Below are positions 23,785 through 31,860 of a DNA stretch of 32,254 nt, in pieces. The notes under the pieces are model-generated. The model saw only the letters and a program-made list of their open reading frames with translations, was not told where the DNA came from and ran no database searches. The stretch's first letter is position 1; each line of letters begins with the position of its first letter. The stretch covers positions 1 to 32,254 of the forward strand of contig NZ_FCOM02000070.1 of NCBI RefSeq assembly GCF_001544695.2, written 5' to 3'. The stretch is from Caballeronia arvi (GTDB taxonomy: Bacteria; Pseudomonadota; Gammaproteobacteria; Burkholderiales; Burkholderiaceae). Position numbers and translations under genes: made by a program.

Positions 23785-24717
23785 ATGCATGATCTACTCA
23801 GACGGTTGGACCTGAATCTTCTGCTCGTCTTCGACGCTCTCTTTCGACTTCGAAGCGTGGTCGCGGCGGCCGATGAACTCGCATTGAGTTCATCGGCGTG
23901 CAGTCACGCGCTGTCGCGTCTGCGCGATGCGCTTGCGGACGAACTTTTTGTGCGCTACGGCAACGGTATGCAGCCGACTGCGCGTGCCGAGCAACTCGCG
24001 CCGGGGATTCAGGATGCACTTCGAACGCTTTCCGGAGCCCTGGAAGATGTCGGCTCGTTCGATCCGTCGACAAGCCATCAGCTCTTCACTTTTGCCGCGA
24101 CCGATTTCACGACGTTCGCGTTGCTGCCTTCGCTTATTGCGGCGCTGGAACGTTGCTCGTCTCATGTTCGCGTTCGAGTGGTCTATTCCACGCAGCGTGA
24201 ATCGATTGACGAGCTTGCATCCGGGCGAGTTCAGTTCGCCCTCGGCTTTTCTGATGAAGGTGCGGATACGCAAGCGGGACTGGAGTCGCTCGATTGCTTT
24301 AGTGACGATTACGTCGTCGCGTTCCGGCAAGGACATCCGAGGATCGGGAAGAAGCTCTCATTGAAACAGTATCTTGCCGAGCGCCATGTCGTGGTGACGC
24401 CGTGGAACACGGAAGGTAGTGTCATCGACGCAGCATTACTGAGGAAGGGACTGGAGCGGGACGTTTCCGTGCAGTTGCCGAGCTTGATGGCCGCTCCATT
24501 TATCGTCGCGAATTCGGATCATCTGATCACATTGCCTCGCGGCCTGGTGCAACAGCTTGCTGCTGCCGTTACGCTTGCTTTCCGTCCGACGCCGTTCGAT
24601 GTTCCACGATACGTCCTCAAAGCGTATTTTCATCGACGGCACTCAGCGTCGCCCGCGCATCGTTGGATGCGCCAGCAGTTGATTTCGGCATCGCGGGCGA
24701 TATCGGGAGAGGGCTAG
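23785..24717 (+). CDS. LysR-family transcriptional regulator (NodD-like group)
   Basis: A 310-residue regulator. The N-terminal winged helix begins LRRLDLNLLLVFDALFRLRS, with recognition helix ALSSSACSHALSRLRDAL and DELFVRYGNGMQPT. The 'LDLNLLxxFDALxRxRSV' opening and 'FVR..NGM.PTxRA' are typical of the NodD/LinR-like subgroup. The effector domain spans residues about 90-300 (FAATDFTTFALLPSLI, then LPRGLVQQLAAAV). Its partner gene is likely the divergent GNAT gene. The start at 23785 is chosen by alignment with the family; codons upstream in the frame overlap the operator. The inducer is unknown. Confidence 0.9.
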   Translation: MHDLLRRLDLNLLLVFDALFRLRSVVAAADELALSSSACSHALSRLRDALADELFVRYGNGMQPTARAEQLAPGIQDALRTLSGALEDVGSFDPSTSHQLFTFAATDFTTFALLPSLIAALERCSSHVRVRVVYSTQRESIDELASGRVQFALGFSDEGADTQAGLESLDCFSDDYVVAFRQGHPRIGKKLSLKQYLAERHVVVTPWNTEGSVIDAALLRKGLERDVSVQLPSLMAAPFIVANSDHLITLPRGLVQQLAAAVTLAFRPTPFDVPRYVLKAYFHRRHSASPAHRWMRQQLISASRAISGEG

Positions 24718-24914
24718 ATCGATATCTGGAACGCACTGAGCGAGCTAGAAGCTGCGCTGACCTGTGAAGCACGATCAAGCAAAGCAGTGGCGGCTGGTCT
24801 CGTCTGAGCGCGAACGGATGGGCGAATCTCCGCCTTCGTGCCCCGCTCACGGTGGGACGCCAACTTAGGCTCGTCCATTCCAAGACCCGCCGTCGGCTAT
24901 TGGATGAGGTGAGG
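24718..24914. other. Gene-free spacer after the LysR gene
   Basis: No gene or clear terminator is visible. The far right end may hold the upstream part of the CoA-transferase remnant in another frame. Confidence 0.35.
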
Positions 24915-25063
24915 CGCAGTATCGTGTTCATCTGGCTTCGATGCCGCTGATCCAGATCGAGAAGATCGGCGAATCGGACCCGGAGCCCTTCGCGCCCGAT
25001 CCCGTCACGCCGCTCGATGGCGTGCGCGTGCTGGGAATGGCGCGTGTGACCCTCGGTCAGTGA
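24915..25063 (+). pseudogene. CaiB/BaiF-type CoA-transferase fragment
   Basis: About 45 plus-strand codons match the middle of family III CoA-transferases: ASMPLIQIEKIGESDPEPFA followed by PLDGVRVLGMARVTLGQ. The family pattern is 'PLIEIEKIGES.PEPF....PL.GVRVLDLTRV.AGP', the linker plus the second copy of the fold's opening strand. A TGA replaces the expected AGP at 25061. Neither the N-terminal nor the long C-terminal part is recognisable nearby. The following 110 bp hold nothing clear. It is an isolated relic of a gene that once activated an acid as its CoA ester. Confidence 0.65.
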
Positions 25064-25242
25064 CTCTGGGACGGTTGCGAGCCACGGAAGTCGACGAGCA
25101 CGATGGTGAGCCGATACAGTAAAGCGTTGTGGCGAGCGAGTCACTGATGATCCAACGCACGTAAGCAAGTCATCATCAGCATGCTTGAGAAGGCAACTGC
25201 TCCGTCCACGATCTGCAATGTCTGCAATTAGGGCGCAGCGCG

Positions 25243-25954
25243 CTACTGTACCGAACACGTTTCGAACAGCGCGACGGACGTCTCGTCGATGCAGTGATCA
25301 TCAGGGAGTTTTCGTCGACAATTGCGGCGCCGTCGCGTGCAGCAAGACAGACATCGTTCACGCGTACACGGCCGGTTGTCGGCACGAGATAGATTCTCGT
25401 ACCTTGCACCATTCGATAGGCGTGGCTTTCCCCGCTACACATCTTTGCATGTAGACGACGAGCATCGGCGTTTATGTGCAAGGCTCCAGCGTCGACATCC
25501 GCGGACGCGCCGCTCGCAAATATAACGAAGCCATTGCTAGCTTGATCGAAATTGAAACGCCGCTGTTTCCACCGGGGTTCGCCATCGTGTGTACGAGGCG
25601 TCAGCCAAATTTGAAACAGCCGCATCGGCTGCTCTTCGTCGTTGCGCTCTGCATGTCGAATACGCGGCCGGCGCTCATCACCTGGACGTTGCCCGCTTGG
25701 ATGCGGGCTGTGTTGCCGAAGCTGTCTTCGTGCGTGATGACGCCCGCGCGCACGAAGGTGACGATCTCGACGTTCTTGCGTGCACGCATGCCGAAGCCTG
25801 AATGCGGCGCGAATGTGTCGTCATTCCAGATATAAAGCGGGCTGACCGGTGCGTGCTCAGGGCCGCCGATGTCGCCGAAGCGGAAATGCAACCGCGCCTG
25901 AAGCCAGTCGCGCTCGACGCGACCTGGCGTCTCGAATGGGCGATGTTCGATCAT
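25243..25954 (-). pseudogene. Pirin-family (YhaK-like) cupin, frameshifted
   Basis: The reverse strand encodes an almost complete pirin-like protein. The first frame from 25954 gives MIEHRPFETPGRV, WLQARLHFRFGDIGG, HSGFGMRARKNVEIVTFVRA and NVQVMSAG. The frame then changes at about 25661-25672 (five bases where the family needs six), and another frame continues with RIRHAERNDEEQPMRLFQIW, LTPRTHDGEPRWKQRRF and AAIVDENSLMITA. A second frame change near 25290 leads to SVALFE and a stop at 25243. The normal protein is about 233 residues, a bicupin that in YhaK-like members is stress-related with quercetinase-type relatives. The damage is limited to one or two single-base events, so it is recent or a sequencing fault. 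Its neighbour at 26025 reads the same way. Confidence 0.75.
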
Positions 25955-26024
25955 GTCGGTCTCTGATTTCCGACTGTGGCAGCGCGGCCGCGCACTGCCA
26001 CTGCAGCGGAGCGACAGCGGCACC

Positions 26025-26777
26025 TTAGACTTGCGCCTGACCGCCGTCGACGAACAACTCGGCGCCGTTCACGAAGCTCGCGTCGTCCGATGCCAGAAAG
26101 AGCGCCGCGGCAGCGATTTCGTTCGGGTCACCCACGCGGCCCATCGGAATGCGTGATGCGAGGTAGTCGAGAAGGCCCTCTTGCTGGGCGACGTCCGGTC
26201 CTGCAAGCTCGACCAGGCCGGGCGTCTTGGTCGCGCCGGGGCTGATGGTGTTGACACGAATGCCGCGGTCCTTCAGATCGAGAATCCAGCTGCGCGCAAA
26301 GTTGCGGATTGCGGCTTTGGAAGCCGAGTACACGCTGAAGGCGGCCGTGCCTTCGATGGTCGTGGTCGACCCGGCGAGAATCACCGATGCGCCTTTTGAC
26401 AACAGCGGCAGCGCCTTCTGCACGGTGAACAGCGTGCCCTTCACATTACGGTCGAAGGTGTCGTGGTAATGCGCTTCGGTGATGTCGCCCAGCGGCACCA
26501 TCGAGCCGCCGCCTGCATTGGCGAACAGCACGTCCAGCCGGCCCTTTTCGCTGCGAATTTGCTCGTACAGCGCGTCCAGTTGATCGAGCTTCGACGAATC
26601 GACGCGAACGCCCGTCGCGTTACCGACTTCCGCGACGGCTGCATCGAGTTCGGCCTGACGGCGACCGGTAATGTACACGTGTGCACCTTCTGCCGCGAAG
26701 CGCTTGGCCGTCGCGAGGCCAATGCCGCTGGTCGCGCCGGTGACGAGAGCGATCTTGCCTTCGAGCTTGCGTGCCAT
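26025..26777 (-). CDS. Short-chain dehydrogenase/reductase (classical SDR)
   Basis: An intact 250-residue SDR. The cofactor motif is TGATSGIG (residues 13-20), GRR at 38-40 favours NADP, FANAGGG covers 86-91, and the catalytic residues are N111 (DRNVKGT), S137 (ILAGSTTT), Y150 and K154 (YSASKAA). It ends with the expected LFVDGGQ. Such proteins reduce or oxidise small carbonyl or alcohol compounds; the closest type is 'glucose 1-dehydrogenase-like' SDRs of unknown substrate. AGGAG lies 7 bases before the ATG. The pirin gene follows 70 bp downstream on the same strand, and a LysR gene is divergent 130 bp upstream, a common regulator-SDR pairing. Confidence 0.9.
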   Translation of the reverse strand: MARKLEGKIALVTGATSGIGLATAKRFAAEGAHVYITGRRQAELDAAVAEVGNATGVRVDSSKLDQLDALYEQIRSEKGRLDVLFANAGGGSMVPLGDITEAHYHDTFDRNVKGTLFTVQKALPLLSKGASVILAGSTTTIEGTAAFSVYSASKAAIRNFARSWILDLKDRGIRVNTISPGATKTPGLVELAGPDVAQQEGLLDYLASRIPMGRVGDPNEIAAAALFLASDDASFVNGAELFVDGGQAQV

Positions 26778-26882
26778 GGTGTTTCTCCTGTTCGTTCGGT
26801 TGGGATGGTTCGTTGACGTGGTCAGTCGTGAACCGATGTGATGAGAATATCGACGCAGGCATCTTTTCGAAATAGAATTGCC

Positions 26883-26899
26883 TGCAAATCATCATTGCA
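26883..26899. promoter_or_regulatory. LysR-type inverted repeat between the SDR and LysR genes
   Basis: TGCAA-N7-TTGCA lies 9 bp before the LysR start and 106 bp from the SDR start. Its nearness to the LysR start suggests autoregulation. The half-site resembles the one at 23745-23761, although that repeat is in the opposite orientation with 5 bases between. Confidence 0.5.
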
Positions 26900-26907
26900 A
26901 AAATGAA

Positions 26908-27825
26908 ATGACCAAATTTCCGGACTTTGAAGGGTTGGCGATGTTTGCCAAGGTGGCGGAGGAGGGATCGTTCGCCGCAGCTGCGCGTGCGATGGGCGTG
27001 TCGGTCGCCACCGTCTCGCGTGGCGTGGCGCGACTGGAGGAGCGGCTCGGTGCGAGACTCTTCAACCGAACGTCACGGACACTGGCGCTCACCGGGTTCG
27101 GCGGGACGATTGCCGAGAAAGCGGGAGACATCTACCGACAAGCAGAGGAGGCCGAAAACGCCGCGCGCGAGATGTCAGTTCAGCCTCGTGGCCTCGTGCG
27201 TCTCGCCGTACCGATGTCTTTTGGACTGCGCTGGGTCGCGCCGCTTTTGCCGGGCTTCTTTGAGGCTTATCCCGAGGTGTCAATTGACTTGCACTTGTCC
27301 GACGCAACGATCGATATCGTGGCGCAAGGCTTCGACGCGGCGCTAAGGATTGCCGCGTTGCCGGACTCATCGCTCGTGGCAAGGCGCCTGTGTCCCATAT
27401 CCCAGCTTGTCGTCGCCTCACCGAAATATCTGGAACGCTACGGGCGTCCGACGCATCCTCGCGAGCTCGTTGACAGACCATGTCTGTCTTATGCCTACCG
27501 CGCGCGCAGCGACGTCTGGCGATTCGTGAACGACGCGGGCGAGGAGGAACCAATTACACCCGTTGGTCCGCTCCGGGTGACGAATTCTGATGCGCTGCTA
27601 CCCACGCTGCTCGAAGGGCTTGCGATCGCGGAGCTACCCGAATTCATAGCGGGTGAATACCTGTCAGACGGGCGGCTGAAGGTCATTCTGACGGACTGGC
27701 ACCTGACACGAGGCGGGCTCTATTTCGTGACGCCCTCGGCGCGCTCCCGTCCGGCCAAGGTCACGGTGCTGGCTGACTTTTTCGCGCAGCATTTGTCGAA
27801 GCCGGTCTGGCTTGGCGCCAGGTAA
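26908..27825 (+). CDS. LysR-family transcriptional regulator
   Basis: A 305-residue regulator of the CrgA/DsdC-like branch common in proteobacteria. The HTH is FPDFEGLAMFAKVAEEGSFA, AAARAMGVSVATVSRGVARL and EERLGARLFNRTSRTLALT. The effector domain has RGLVRLAVPMSFGLRWVAPL, the 'DAALRIAALPDSSLVARRL' loop and 'LTRGGLYFVTP' near the end. The start at 26908 is chosen because family members begin just before the first HTH helix; the longer frame adds ten residues that overlap the operator. It probably regulates the divergent SDR gene and itself. It converges with the carbonic anhydrase relic, whose end it nearly touches. Confidence 0.92.
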   Translation: MTKFPDFEGLAMFAKVAEEGSFAAAARAMGVSVATVSRGVARLEERLGARLFNRTSRTLALTGFGGTIAEKAGDIYRQAEEAENAAREMSVQPRGLVRLAVPMSFGLRWVAPLLPGFFEAYPEVSIDLHLSDATIDIVAQGFDAALRIAALPDSSLVARRLCPISQLVVASPKYLERYGRPTHPRELVDRPCLSYAYRARSDVWRFVNDAGEEEPITPVGPLRVTNSDALLPTLLEGLAIAELPEFIAGEYLSDGRLKVILTDWHLTRGGLYFVTPSARSRPAKVTVLADFFAQHLSKPVWLGAR

Positions 27826-27847
27826 AGCGTGGGCGCGGTTTGCCCGG

Positions 27848-28015
27848 CGTAGCCGCGCGCGACACCGTTCCGAGGATAGCCAGCGTTTCGAGCAGCGCCG
27901 GATCGACGCAACCGACGATCATCGTGCGGCGCGAGGGCAGCATCTTCAGGTCCGGCGCAAAGCCGCTTGCCGCGTATTCGGCGTTTCGCTCATTCAACGT
28001 TTCGTGGAAGTTCAT
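27848..28015 (-). pseudogene. Beta-carbonic anhydrase-like gene, internally deleted
   Basis: The start is intact: GGAG lies 6 bases before an ATG, then MNFHETLNERNAEYAASGF, LKMLPSRRTMIVGCVDP. In the family the zinc-binding CxDxR is followed by about 25 residues (R.DP...G...GEA.V.RN.GGR.TP). Here VDP runs directly into ALLETLAILGTVSRAATPGK, the part after 'GGRVTP'. So roughly 75 bp were deleted in frame, perhaps between the similar VDP and VTP codons. The zinc ligands C and D remain, but the Arg and the later His-x-x-Cys are lost. Homology also stops after about 55 residues, near the LysR gene's stop. It follows the truncated SDR by 32 bp on the same strand. No activity is expected. Confidence 0.7.
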
Positions 28016-28047
28016 GATGGGCTCCATCGATTGATGTGGGAACGGCT

Positions 28048-28644
28048 TCAGCCGCGTTGCGGCAGGCGCGTGGACATCTTCGCCTGCAGCCCTTTCGGAT
28101 CGGCGATGAACGCCTGATGCACGCCGCGCGACTGACTGCCCGCGACGATCTCGTCACTGATGCCGGCTTCGATTGCATCGAGCGCATCGTTCACGACCTC
28201 TTGCGGCGTCATGCGCGGCTCGGGCAGCTTCCCGCCCATTTCCGTTTCCGTCTGGACCGCGAGCACGCCGACGACCTGCGTGCCTTGCGCCTCGAACTCG
28301 GCACGCACGCTGCGCGTGAGCGACAGGGCCGCCGCCTTCGACGCGGAGTACGTCGCGGCCATCGGCAGGCTTACCAGCGCGAGCATCGACAGCATGTTGA
28401 GCATGGCGCTGCCATGCGTGCGCGCAAGCGCCGGCGCGAAGGCTCGCGTCATTGCGAGCGTGCCGAAGTAGTTCACATCCATTTCGTGCCGGGCGTCGTC
28501 GGTGCCGGGTGCGGAGATCGCGCCTTCGAATGCCGCGAAGCCCGCGTTGTTGATCAGCAGCGTGACGTCCGTTGCGATGGCAGCGGCGGCCGCAACCTGA
28601 TCCGGGTCGGTGACATCGAGCGGCAGCGGAACGAGGCGGCGGTC
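28048..28644 (-). pseudogene. SDR oxidoreductase lacking its N-terminus, fused behind NmrA gene
   Basis: About 198 codons encode an SDR from the end of strand 3 onward: RRLVPLPLDVTDPDQVAAAA, DVTLLINNAGFAAFEGAI, NYFGTLAMTRAFAPALA, the Ser in LNMLSMLAL, YSASKAA (catalytic Tyr and Lys), then VLAVQTETEM and a normal C-terminus. The glycine-rich TGxxxGIG start and first two strands are missing. Instead the frame runs upstream into the C-terminal end of the NmrA-family gene. It keeps catalytic residues but cannot bind NAD(P) as it stands. A translated fusion is possible only if the frame change in the NmrA part is bypassed. It precedes the carbonic anhydrase relic by 32 bp. Confidence 0.75.
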
Positions 28645-29495
28645 GCCTTCCTTGAGCAAGTCCTTGAGCGATGCCGGCGGCCGGTCAGCTTCTCGACGTT
28701 GTCGTCGGCGCCGGACATGCGGCCGTTCTGGTAGTCGGCCATCGCGCCGCCCAGATGCTGGACGATGTACGGCGGCACGCCCATCGCGTCGAGCGACGCG
28801 CCATACTCGTCGATCGGCAGATCCTGAAACACGATCTTGCGGCCGAGCGCTTCCGACAGCTCGGCGGCCATCTGCTCGTGGTCCATCTCGACCGGGCCGG
28901 AGAGTGGAATCGTCGTGCCGATGTGGCCTTCCGGATTCTTCAGCAGCGCGGCGATCGCGCGGCCCTGATCGTCCGCCGCGATCGGCGAATGCCGGGCTTT
29001 TCCGGCGGGCATGCGCAAAACGCCTTGCTGCAGATACGGCAATTGCCACGGATAGAGCAGCCATTCGAGGAAATAGGTCGGACGCAGATGAATGACAGGC
29101 AGACCCGACCAGTTGAGAATCTCCTCGGCGATGAACGTGTCGCGGCTCGAATGACTGGCGGACTCGCGATTAGCCGAGCGCTGCGAGAGATTGATGATCG
29201 TCCCGACGCCCGTTTCCTTCGCGGCCTGCGCAAAATTGACGGTGGCGGTGATCAGGCCCGGCGCGACCGGATACACGAGGTATGCGGCATCGATGCCGCG
29301 CATTGCTTCGCGAAGGGTATCGATTTCGAGCAGGTCGCCCGTGACGATTTCCGCGCCGAGCGCTTCGAGCGCGGCGGACCGTTCGTCTCTTCGATGGACG
29401 AGCGCCCGAACGGACAGACCTAGCGCGATCGATTCGCGCACTGCCGCGCGGCCAGTATCTCCGGTTGCGCCGGTGATGAGAACTTTCTTTGACAT
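28645..29495 (-). pseudogene. NmrA-family NAD(P)-binding protein with 3' frameshift and fusion junction
   Basis: The first about 270 codons are an intact NmrA/SDR-atypical oxidoreductase: cofactor motif VLITGATGDTGRAAV (TGATGDTG, residues 8-15), VRALVHRRDERSAALEALGA, VTGDLLEID, AAYLVYPVAPG, INLSQRSANRESASH and LRPTYFLEWLLYPWQLPYL. Near 28675-28684 a run of CCGGC units has lost one base: the frame goes from EKLTGR into noise, while the neighbouring frame continues PASLKDLLKEGD, the family-like end, and then becomes SDR sequence. So there are two events, a 1-base loss and a junction to a foreign SDR. Since most of the fold is upstream, a shortened protein might still bind cofactor. ATG at 29495 with AGGA 9 bases before. 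It is 56 bp behind the similar gene at 29552-30445. Confidence 0.7.
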
Positions 29496-29551
29496 GATCG
29501 TGATTCCTAAATAAATAGTATTCGTAGCGTTGAATCCGAGGCGCTTGCCGA

Positions 29552-30445
29552 TCAGTTGGCGGACCGGGTCAGCGGATACTCGAGCACGAACTTCGGGAGA
29601 TTCTCGCGAATGAATTGCTCGACGGTCGTCAGCGGCCGGCCGATGATCTCCGTTCCGGTGCTGTCCGTTCCGGCGAGCAGACCTTCCTGCTGGTCGATCG
29701 TGACCGCTTCGAAATGCCGGCGCATCGCAACGGCGTCCTGCAGGCCGAAGAGTTCGAGGAACGTGGAGACGGTGACATGTTCGTAGGGAAGATCCTTGCC
29801 GAGCACGCGGCCCACTTCAGCGGCGAGTTCCTCATGGCTGTACTCGACGGGACCGTGCAGCGCGAGCGCGCGGCCGATATACGGAGCCGCATTCGCGACA
29901 ATGCCCGCGATGATCCGCGCGATGTCGCTGCCCGCGATCGGCGCGAAGCGGCTGTCCTTGTTGTAGGGCATCACGTAACGGCCGTAGCGGATTTGCGGCG
30001 CGATATACAGCAGCCATTCGGCGAAGAACGTCACGCGCAGATGCACGGAAGGCACGCCGGACCAGTTGAAGATCTGCTCGGAGAGCCAGTGATTCTGCGT
30101 CGCCTTGCTGCGCGCCGCCGGACGCGACTGCTTGTGCGACATGTTGACGATCAGGTCGAGGTCCTGTTCCTTCGCCGCCTGCGCGAAGATCACGGCGGCT
30201 TCGACAAGGCCTTCGGCAAGCGGAAAGCAGAAATAGGCGCGCTGTACGCCGTCCATCGCGAGCCGGATGTCGCGCAGGCTCATCATGTCGCCCAGCACGA
30301 CTTCGGCGCCCAGATCACGCAGCTTCTGTGCGCGATGGTCGTCTTTCCGAACGAGTGCGCGGACTTCGAAACCTTTTTCGAGCAGACATTCGACGGTCGG
30401 ACGGCCGGTATCGCCAGACGCGCCGGTGACGAGAACTTTGGTCAT
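29552..30445 (-). CDS. NmrA-family NAD(P)-binding oxidoreductase
   Basis: An intact 297-residue protein with motif VLVTGASGDTGRPTVE (TGASGDTG, residues 7-14), VRALVRKDDHRAQKLRDLGA, VVLGDMMSLRD, RAYFCFPLAEG, LIVNMSHKQS and HLRVTFFAEWLLYIAPQIRY. It is clearly a paralogue of the broken gene downstream (same motifs, similar spacing). NmrA-like proteins bind NAD(P) and act as quinone/aldehyde reductases or redox sensors; which applies here is unknown. The start at 30445 has GGAGTAATTGAT before it; the longer open frame lacks a ribosome site. It leads a leftward unit (NmrA, NmrA, SDR remnant, carbonic anhydrase remnant) and is divergent from a LysR gene that probably regulates it. Confidence 0.9.
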   Translation of the reverse strand: MTKVLVTGASGDTGRPTVECLLEKGFEVRALVRKDDHRAQKLRDLGAEVVLGDMMSLRDIRLAMDGVQRAYFCFPLAEGLVEAAVIFAQAAKEQDLDLIVNMSHKQSRPAARSKATQNHWLSEQIFNWSGVPSVHLRVTFFAEWLLYIAPQIRYGRYVMPYNKDSRFAPIAGSDIARIIAGIVANAAPYIGRALALHGPVEYSHEELAAEVGRVLGKDLPYEHVTVSTFLELFGLQDAVAMRRHFEAVTIDQQEGLLAGTDSTGTEIIGRPLTTVEQFIRENLPKFVLEYPLTRSAN

Positions 30446-30629
30446 ATCAATTACTCCGGTTTGCGAAGTCTTGCGTCGATGTTGAACCGACGGACTTCGC
30501 CGAGGGCTATCGGGAGATCGGAACAGACGCCCTGACAGGTTCCGATCAGGCGGTGGGTGATGCGTTGCCATGTCGCTAATTTGATCGCAAGCGGCTTATC
30601 CCGGTAGCCTGTGAATTCGGCTAACATTT

Positions 30630-30644
30630 ATGCTCGATCAGCAT
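30630..30644. promoter_or_regulatory. LysR-type binding site between the NmrA and LysR genes
   Basis: ATGCT-CGATC-AGCAT is a perfect inverted repeat with a T-N11-A core. It lies 36 bp before the LysR start and about 185 bp from the NmrA-family start. It is probably the recognition site of the adjacent LysR protein. Confidence 0.65.
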
Positions 30645-30679
30645 GGGCGCGGTCGTGGATTGCTCGACCAGGGGGACGC

Positions 30680-31588
30680 GTGAAGGATGTCCTGACGTTC
30701 AGGCTCTACACCCGGGTCGCGCGGCTGGGCAGCTTTTCGGCTGCGGCGCGCGAGAGCGGACTGGCGCAGTCCCAGGTCTCCAGGATGGTCGCCGAACTGG
30801 AGGCGGCGCTCGGCGCCCGCCTGCTCACGCGCACCACGCGCGCCGTCGTCCCGACGGAAGCCGGCCTCGAATTTCTTGCGCGCATGGAGCCGATACTCGC
30901 GGCCATCGAGGACGCCGAGAACAGCGTGCGCGAAACGGGCGAACTGCGTGGCGTGCTGCGCCTCGCGATGCCATCGACGATGGCCACGCGAGTCGTGCTT
31001 CCGCGCCTGTCCGCGTTCACTGAACGTCATCCGTCGCTGCGTGTCGAGGTCATGCTGGACGACCGATGGCAGGACATGGTTCGCGAAGCGGTCGATGTCG
31101 GTATCCGGGTGGGCAGTCTGCCGGATTCATCGGGCACGGCGAGGCTGATTGGGAAGATGTATCGCGTCGTCGTGGCGGCGCCTGGCTACCTTCGGAAGCA
31201 CGGCGTGCCTGACACGCCGGAGGATCTCGCGAGGCATCGCGTGGTGGGCGGGCCGGCTGGCGCGCACGCGTCGTCATGGCGATTCGAACGCGATGGAAAG
31301 GTCGCGCTGGCAGAGGTTCGGCCGCATGTGTCGACCAATGACACGGCGGGTGCGCTTGCCGCCGCCGTGTCAGGACTGGGCGTCGCCTCGACGACGTCGT
31401 GGGCGTGCCGGGCGGAGATCGAGAGCGGGGCGCTCGTGCATTTGCTGCCCGAATGGAGGATGGCGGAACTGCCTGTCCATGCCTATTTCCCGATGGGACG
31501 AGCAACCCGTCTGGCGGCCCGCGCATTCGTCGACTTCCTGGCCGATGAACTGAAGAGTCAATCGCTCGACTTCATCGTCTCGATGTGA
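30680..31588 (+). CDS. LysR-family transcriptional regulator
   Basis: A 302-residue regulator with start GTG at 30680, picked because AGGGGGA lies just upstream and the HTH begins directly after it (VLTFRLYTRVARLGSFSAAA, then SGLAQSQVSRMVAELEAALG, RLLTRTTRAVVPTEAG). The longer frame would add 23 residues across the operator. The effector domain follows (LRGVLRLAMPSTMATRVVLP, VDVGIRVGSLPDSSGTARLI) and a normal C-terminus is present. It is of the same general branch as the regulator at 26908. It is divergent from the NmrA gene, its likely target. Two intact LysR genes each face an SDR/NmrA gene in this window, suggesting repeated use of the same regulatory module. Confidence 0.92.
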   Translation: MKDVLTFRLYTRVARLGSFSAAARESGLAQSQVSRMVAELEAALGARLLTRTTRAVVPTEAGLEFLARMEPILAAIEDAENSVRETGELRGVLRLAMPSTMATRVVLPRLSAFTERHPSLRVEVMLDDRWQDMVREAVDVGIRVGSLPDSSGTARLIGKMYRVVVAAPGYLRKHGVPDTPEDLARHRVVGGPAGAHASSWRFERDGKVALAEVRPHVSTNDTAGALAAAVSGLGVASTTSWACRAEIESGALVHLLPEWRMAELPVHAYFPMGRATRLAARAFVDFLADELKSQSLDFIVSM

Positions 31589-31726
31589 AGCGCATTTCGA
31601 AAGCCCGATGAATAGATCTTGTTTTGCATGCATTTCGCAATCCGGCGATTTTCGGTCATCGTGGATCAAAACGGGAGCATGGTTGCTTCGTCGCTTCGCG
31701 CTCGAAACCTGATCCAAAGCCGACGC

Positions 31727-31800
31727 TCACTCCGGTGGCGGAGCTGCCGCCGTCCCGCGCACCAACACCTCCGGCTCCGGCCGTCGATACGCTGTCGTAA
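31727..31800 (-). pseudogene. LacI-family regulator, last residues only
   Basis: A reverse frame ends AYRRPEPEVLVRGTAAAPPP plus E and a stop at 31727. 'EPEVLVRGTTAPP' is the usual end of LacI-family repressors. Upstream codons (LPQPQSAARAAITT) no longer look like that family, and 31840 onward belongs to the DctA-like gene. It appears to be the stub of a deleted repressor gene. The motif is short, so chance is possible. Confidence 0.35.
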
Positions 31801-31860
31801 TGGCGGCACGTGCTGCCGATTGTGGTTGAGGCAATTACGCAAACTCTAGGGAGGGACGAA

